Both the position numbers and the translations under genes were made by a program. A stretch of DNA of 64,000 bases, taken from NCBI GenBank assembly GCA_039804025.1, contig JBDRZP010000008.1, forward strand, positions 1-64,000. The letters are read 5' to 3'. Shown piece after piece: positions 63,141 to 64,000 of the stretch. The notes beneath the pieces are model-generated. The model ran no database searches. It was given only the letters and a program-made list of their open reading frames with translations, and was not told the DNA's origin. Source of the DNA: a candidate division WOR-3 bacterium (GTDB lineage: Bacteria; Hydrothermota; Hydrothermia; Hydrothermales; JAJRUZ01). Position 1 is the stretch's first letter, and the number at the start of each line of letters is the position of its first letter.

Positions 63141-64000
63141 AAATAATTTGAGAATTCTTTTACCTTTTCAGAATTAAGGTTTAATACGAAAGAAACAGAA
63201 AGTTTAAGAGCATTATCAAAATCATCCCTGTGCATTAAAGAATGAAATCCATGGATATACCTTGTTGGAACTCCTATAATTGCAGAAGGGACACCTTCTT
63301 TAAAAAGATGAACTCTTCCTGTATCATATCCACCCATTGTAAAAGCTACAATATGATGTTTGATATTTTCTTTTTTTGCGATTTCCCTTAAAAATTCTGT
63401 TAATTTTCTGTTTGCAATCATTGTTGCATCAAGAACCACTATTGAGCACCCATTCCCCATTTTTGCTTCACTTTTATCTTTTGAAGCAGGTGTATCATCA
63501 GAAATTGAAACATCAAGGGCAATACCAACATCAGGTTCTACTACCCAGGAAGAGGTTCCTGCCCCTCTTAATCCAACTTCTTCCTGAACAGAGAAAACTC
63601 CGTAAACTGTTCCTTCAAATTCTTTATCCTTTAATTCTTCAAGTATTCTTACAAGAAGCCCAGCTCCATATCTATTATCAAAGGCTTTTGAAGAATAAAT
63701 TTTTTCATTACCAAGTATTTCAAATTGGGAATGGGGAACAAGGACATCACCTATTTCAATATTAAGTTTTTCTTTTGGGTTAAATTCAGTATCAACTCCA
63801 AAATCAATCCAAAGATCATCAAGCTCAGGAATTTTTGCTTCTTCCCTTTTCCTCAAAAGATGAGGCGGGGTTGAACCTATTACCCCTTTAAATTTTCTTC
63901 CATCTCTTGTTTTCAAAGTTACCATCTGGTCAATCAAAGTTCCACTCCACCAACCACCAAGAGGTAAGAATTTAACATAACCTTCCTGGGTAAATCCCTT
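63137..64000 (-). CDS. M42-family aminopeptidase, cut by right edge
   Basis: At least 288 aa; the frame stays open to the window end (FLPLGGWWSGTLIDQMVTLK), so the N-terminus is outside. Zinc/catalytic landmarks: SKAFDNRYGAG (Asp), FSVQEEVGLRGAGTSSW (Glu-Glu), ALDVSISDDTPA (Asp), and SLMHRDDFDNALKL near the end (His). Cobalt/zinc aminopeptidase (FrvX/TET-like). Overlaps dapB by 4 nt. Confidence 0.93.
   Translation of the reverse strand, partial: KGFTQEGYVKFLPLGGWWSGTLIDQMVTLKTRDGRKFKGVIGSTPPHLLRKREEAKIPELDDLWIDFGVDTEFNPKEKLNIEIGDVLVPHSQFEILGNEKIYSSKAFDNRYGAGLLVRILEELKDKEFEGTVYGVFSVQEEVGLRGAGTSSWVVEPDVGIALDVSISDDTPASKDKSEAKMGNGCSIVVLDATMIANRKLTEFLREIAKKENIKHHIVAFTMGGYDTGRVHLFKEGVPSAIIGVPTRYIHGFHSLMHRDDFDNALKLSVSFVLNLNSEKVKEFSNYL

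Overview
The window is about 64 kb of very AT-rich bacterial chromosome with densely packed, often overlapping genes. Visible lifestyle markers are anaerobe or microaerophile types (one-iron superoxide reductase, rubrerythrin-like ferritins, ferredoxin-dependent 2-oxoacid oxidoreductase) together with heterotrophic catabolism (branched-chain-type 2-oxoacid dehydrogenase complex, a fadN-fadA-fadE beta-oxidation operon, GH57 glycosidase, secreted peptidases). Six secreted proteins end in a Por/T9SS-like sorting tail (short strand, GIY motif, basic Lys/Arg-rich end). This combination fits an uncultivated, probably thermophilic lineage of the FCB/WOR-3 (Hydrothermae/Stahlbacteria-like) kind. That placement is inference from protein style, not a measured phylogeny.

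Layout. 0-4.3 kb: two secreted proteins (one cut by the edge), hemE with a CopD/HemJ-like membrane gene, a VTT-domain protein, a flavin split-barrel protein and an M48 lipoprotein. 4.3-4.4 kb: an isolated 5S rRNA gene with its own consensus promoter. 4.5-7.1 kb: aminotransferase, NifU-like scaffold genes, and a wrecked PDZ-protein pseudogene. 7.1-9.0 kb: oxidative-stress operon (superoxide reductase plus three ferritin-like proteins). 9.1-10.7 kb: two small coiled-coil genes around dispersed-repeat copy A. 10.8-21.0 kb: three large secreted proteins (SBBP beta-propeller, subtilisin, BNR/Asp-box propeller), divergent from a regulator with a transposase-like HTH, TPR-like repeats and a SARP/BTAD-like end. 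21-25.3 kb: ABC exporter, hemL, CbiX-like chelatase, M28 peptidase. 25.4-29.3 kb: KorAB-type oxidoreductase, Ogg2 glycosylase, a conserved unknown. 29.3-30.2 kb: repeat locus B. 30.2-38.0 kb: E1alpha-E1beta-E2-E3 complex, YjbQ, MBL hydrolase, gpsA, HAD. 38-42 kb: cyclase/AAA/TPR protein and a secreted protein. 42-47.4 kb: fadNAE. 47.4-51.5 kb: uvrB, sugar-type ABC ATPase, secreted protein. 51.5-56.5 kb: a visibly GC-richer metal-resistance island (ArsR, P1B ATPase, OB-like protein, FtsX/LolD transporter) with a shared operator motif. 56.5-58 kb: repeat copies C and D around a coiled-coil DUF3782-type nuclease. 58-64 kb: small CxxCH lipoprotein, GH57 protein, rluD-like, rph, dapB and an M42 peptidase cut by the right edge.

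Cross-cutting observations. Many first-in-operon genes have a TATAAT/TAAAAT box ending only 6-7 nt before the start codon, with a TTGAAA-like box 17-18 nt further up, which implies leaderless mRNAs; operon-internal genes more often carry AAGGAGG. Copies A, C and D of the dispersed repeat end 4-5 bp from the -35 box of the neighbouring gene. Four of the five convergent gene pairs overlap at their 3' ends. No tRNA, 16S/23S rRNA, intact transposase or CRISPR array was found.
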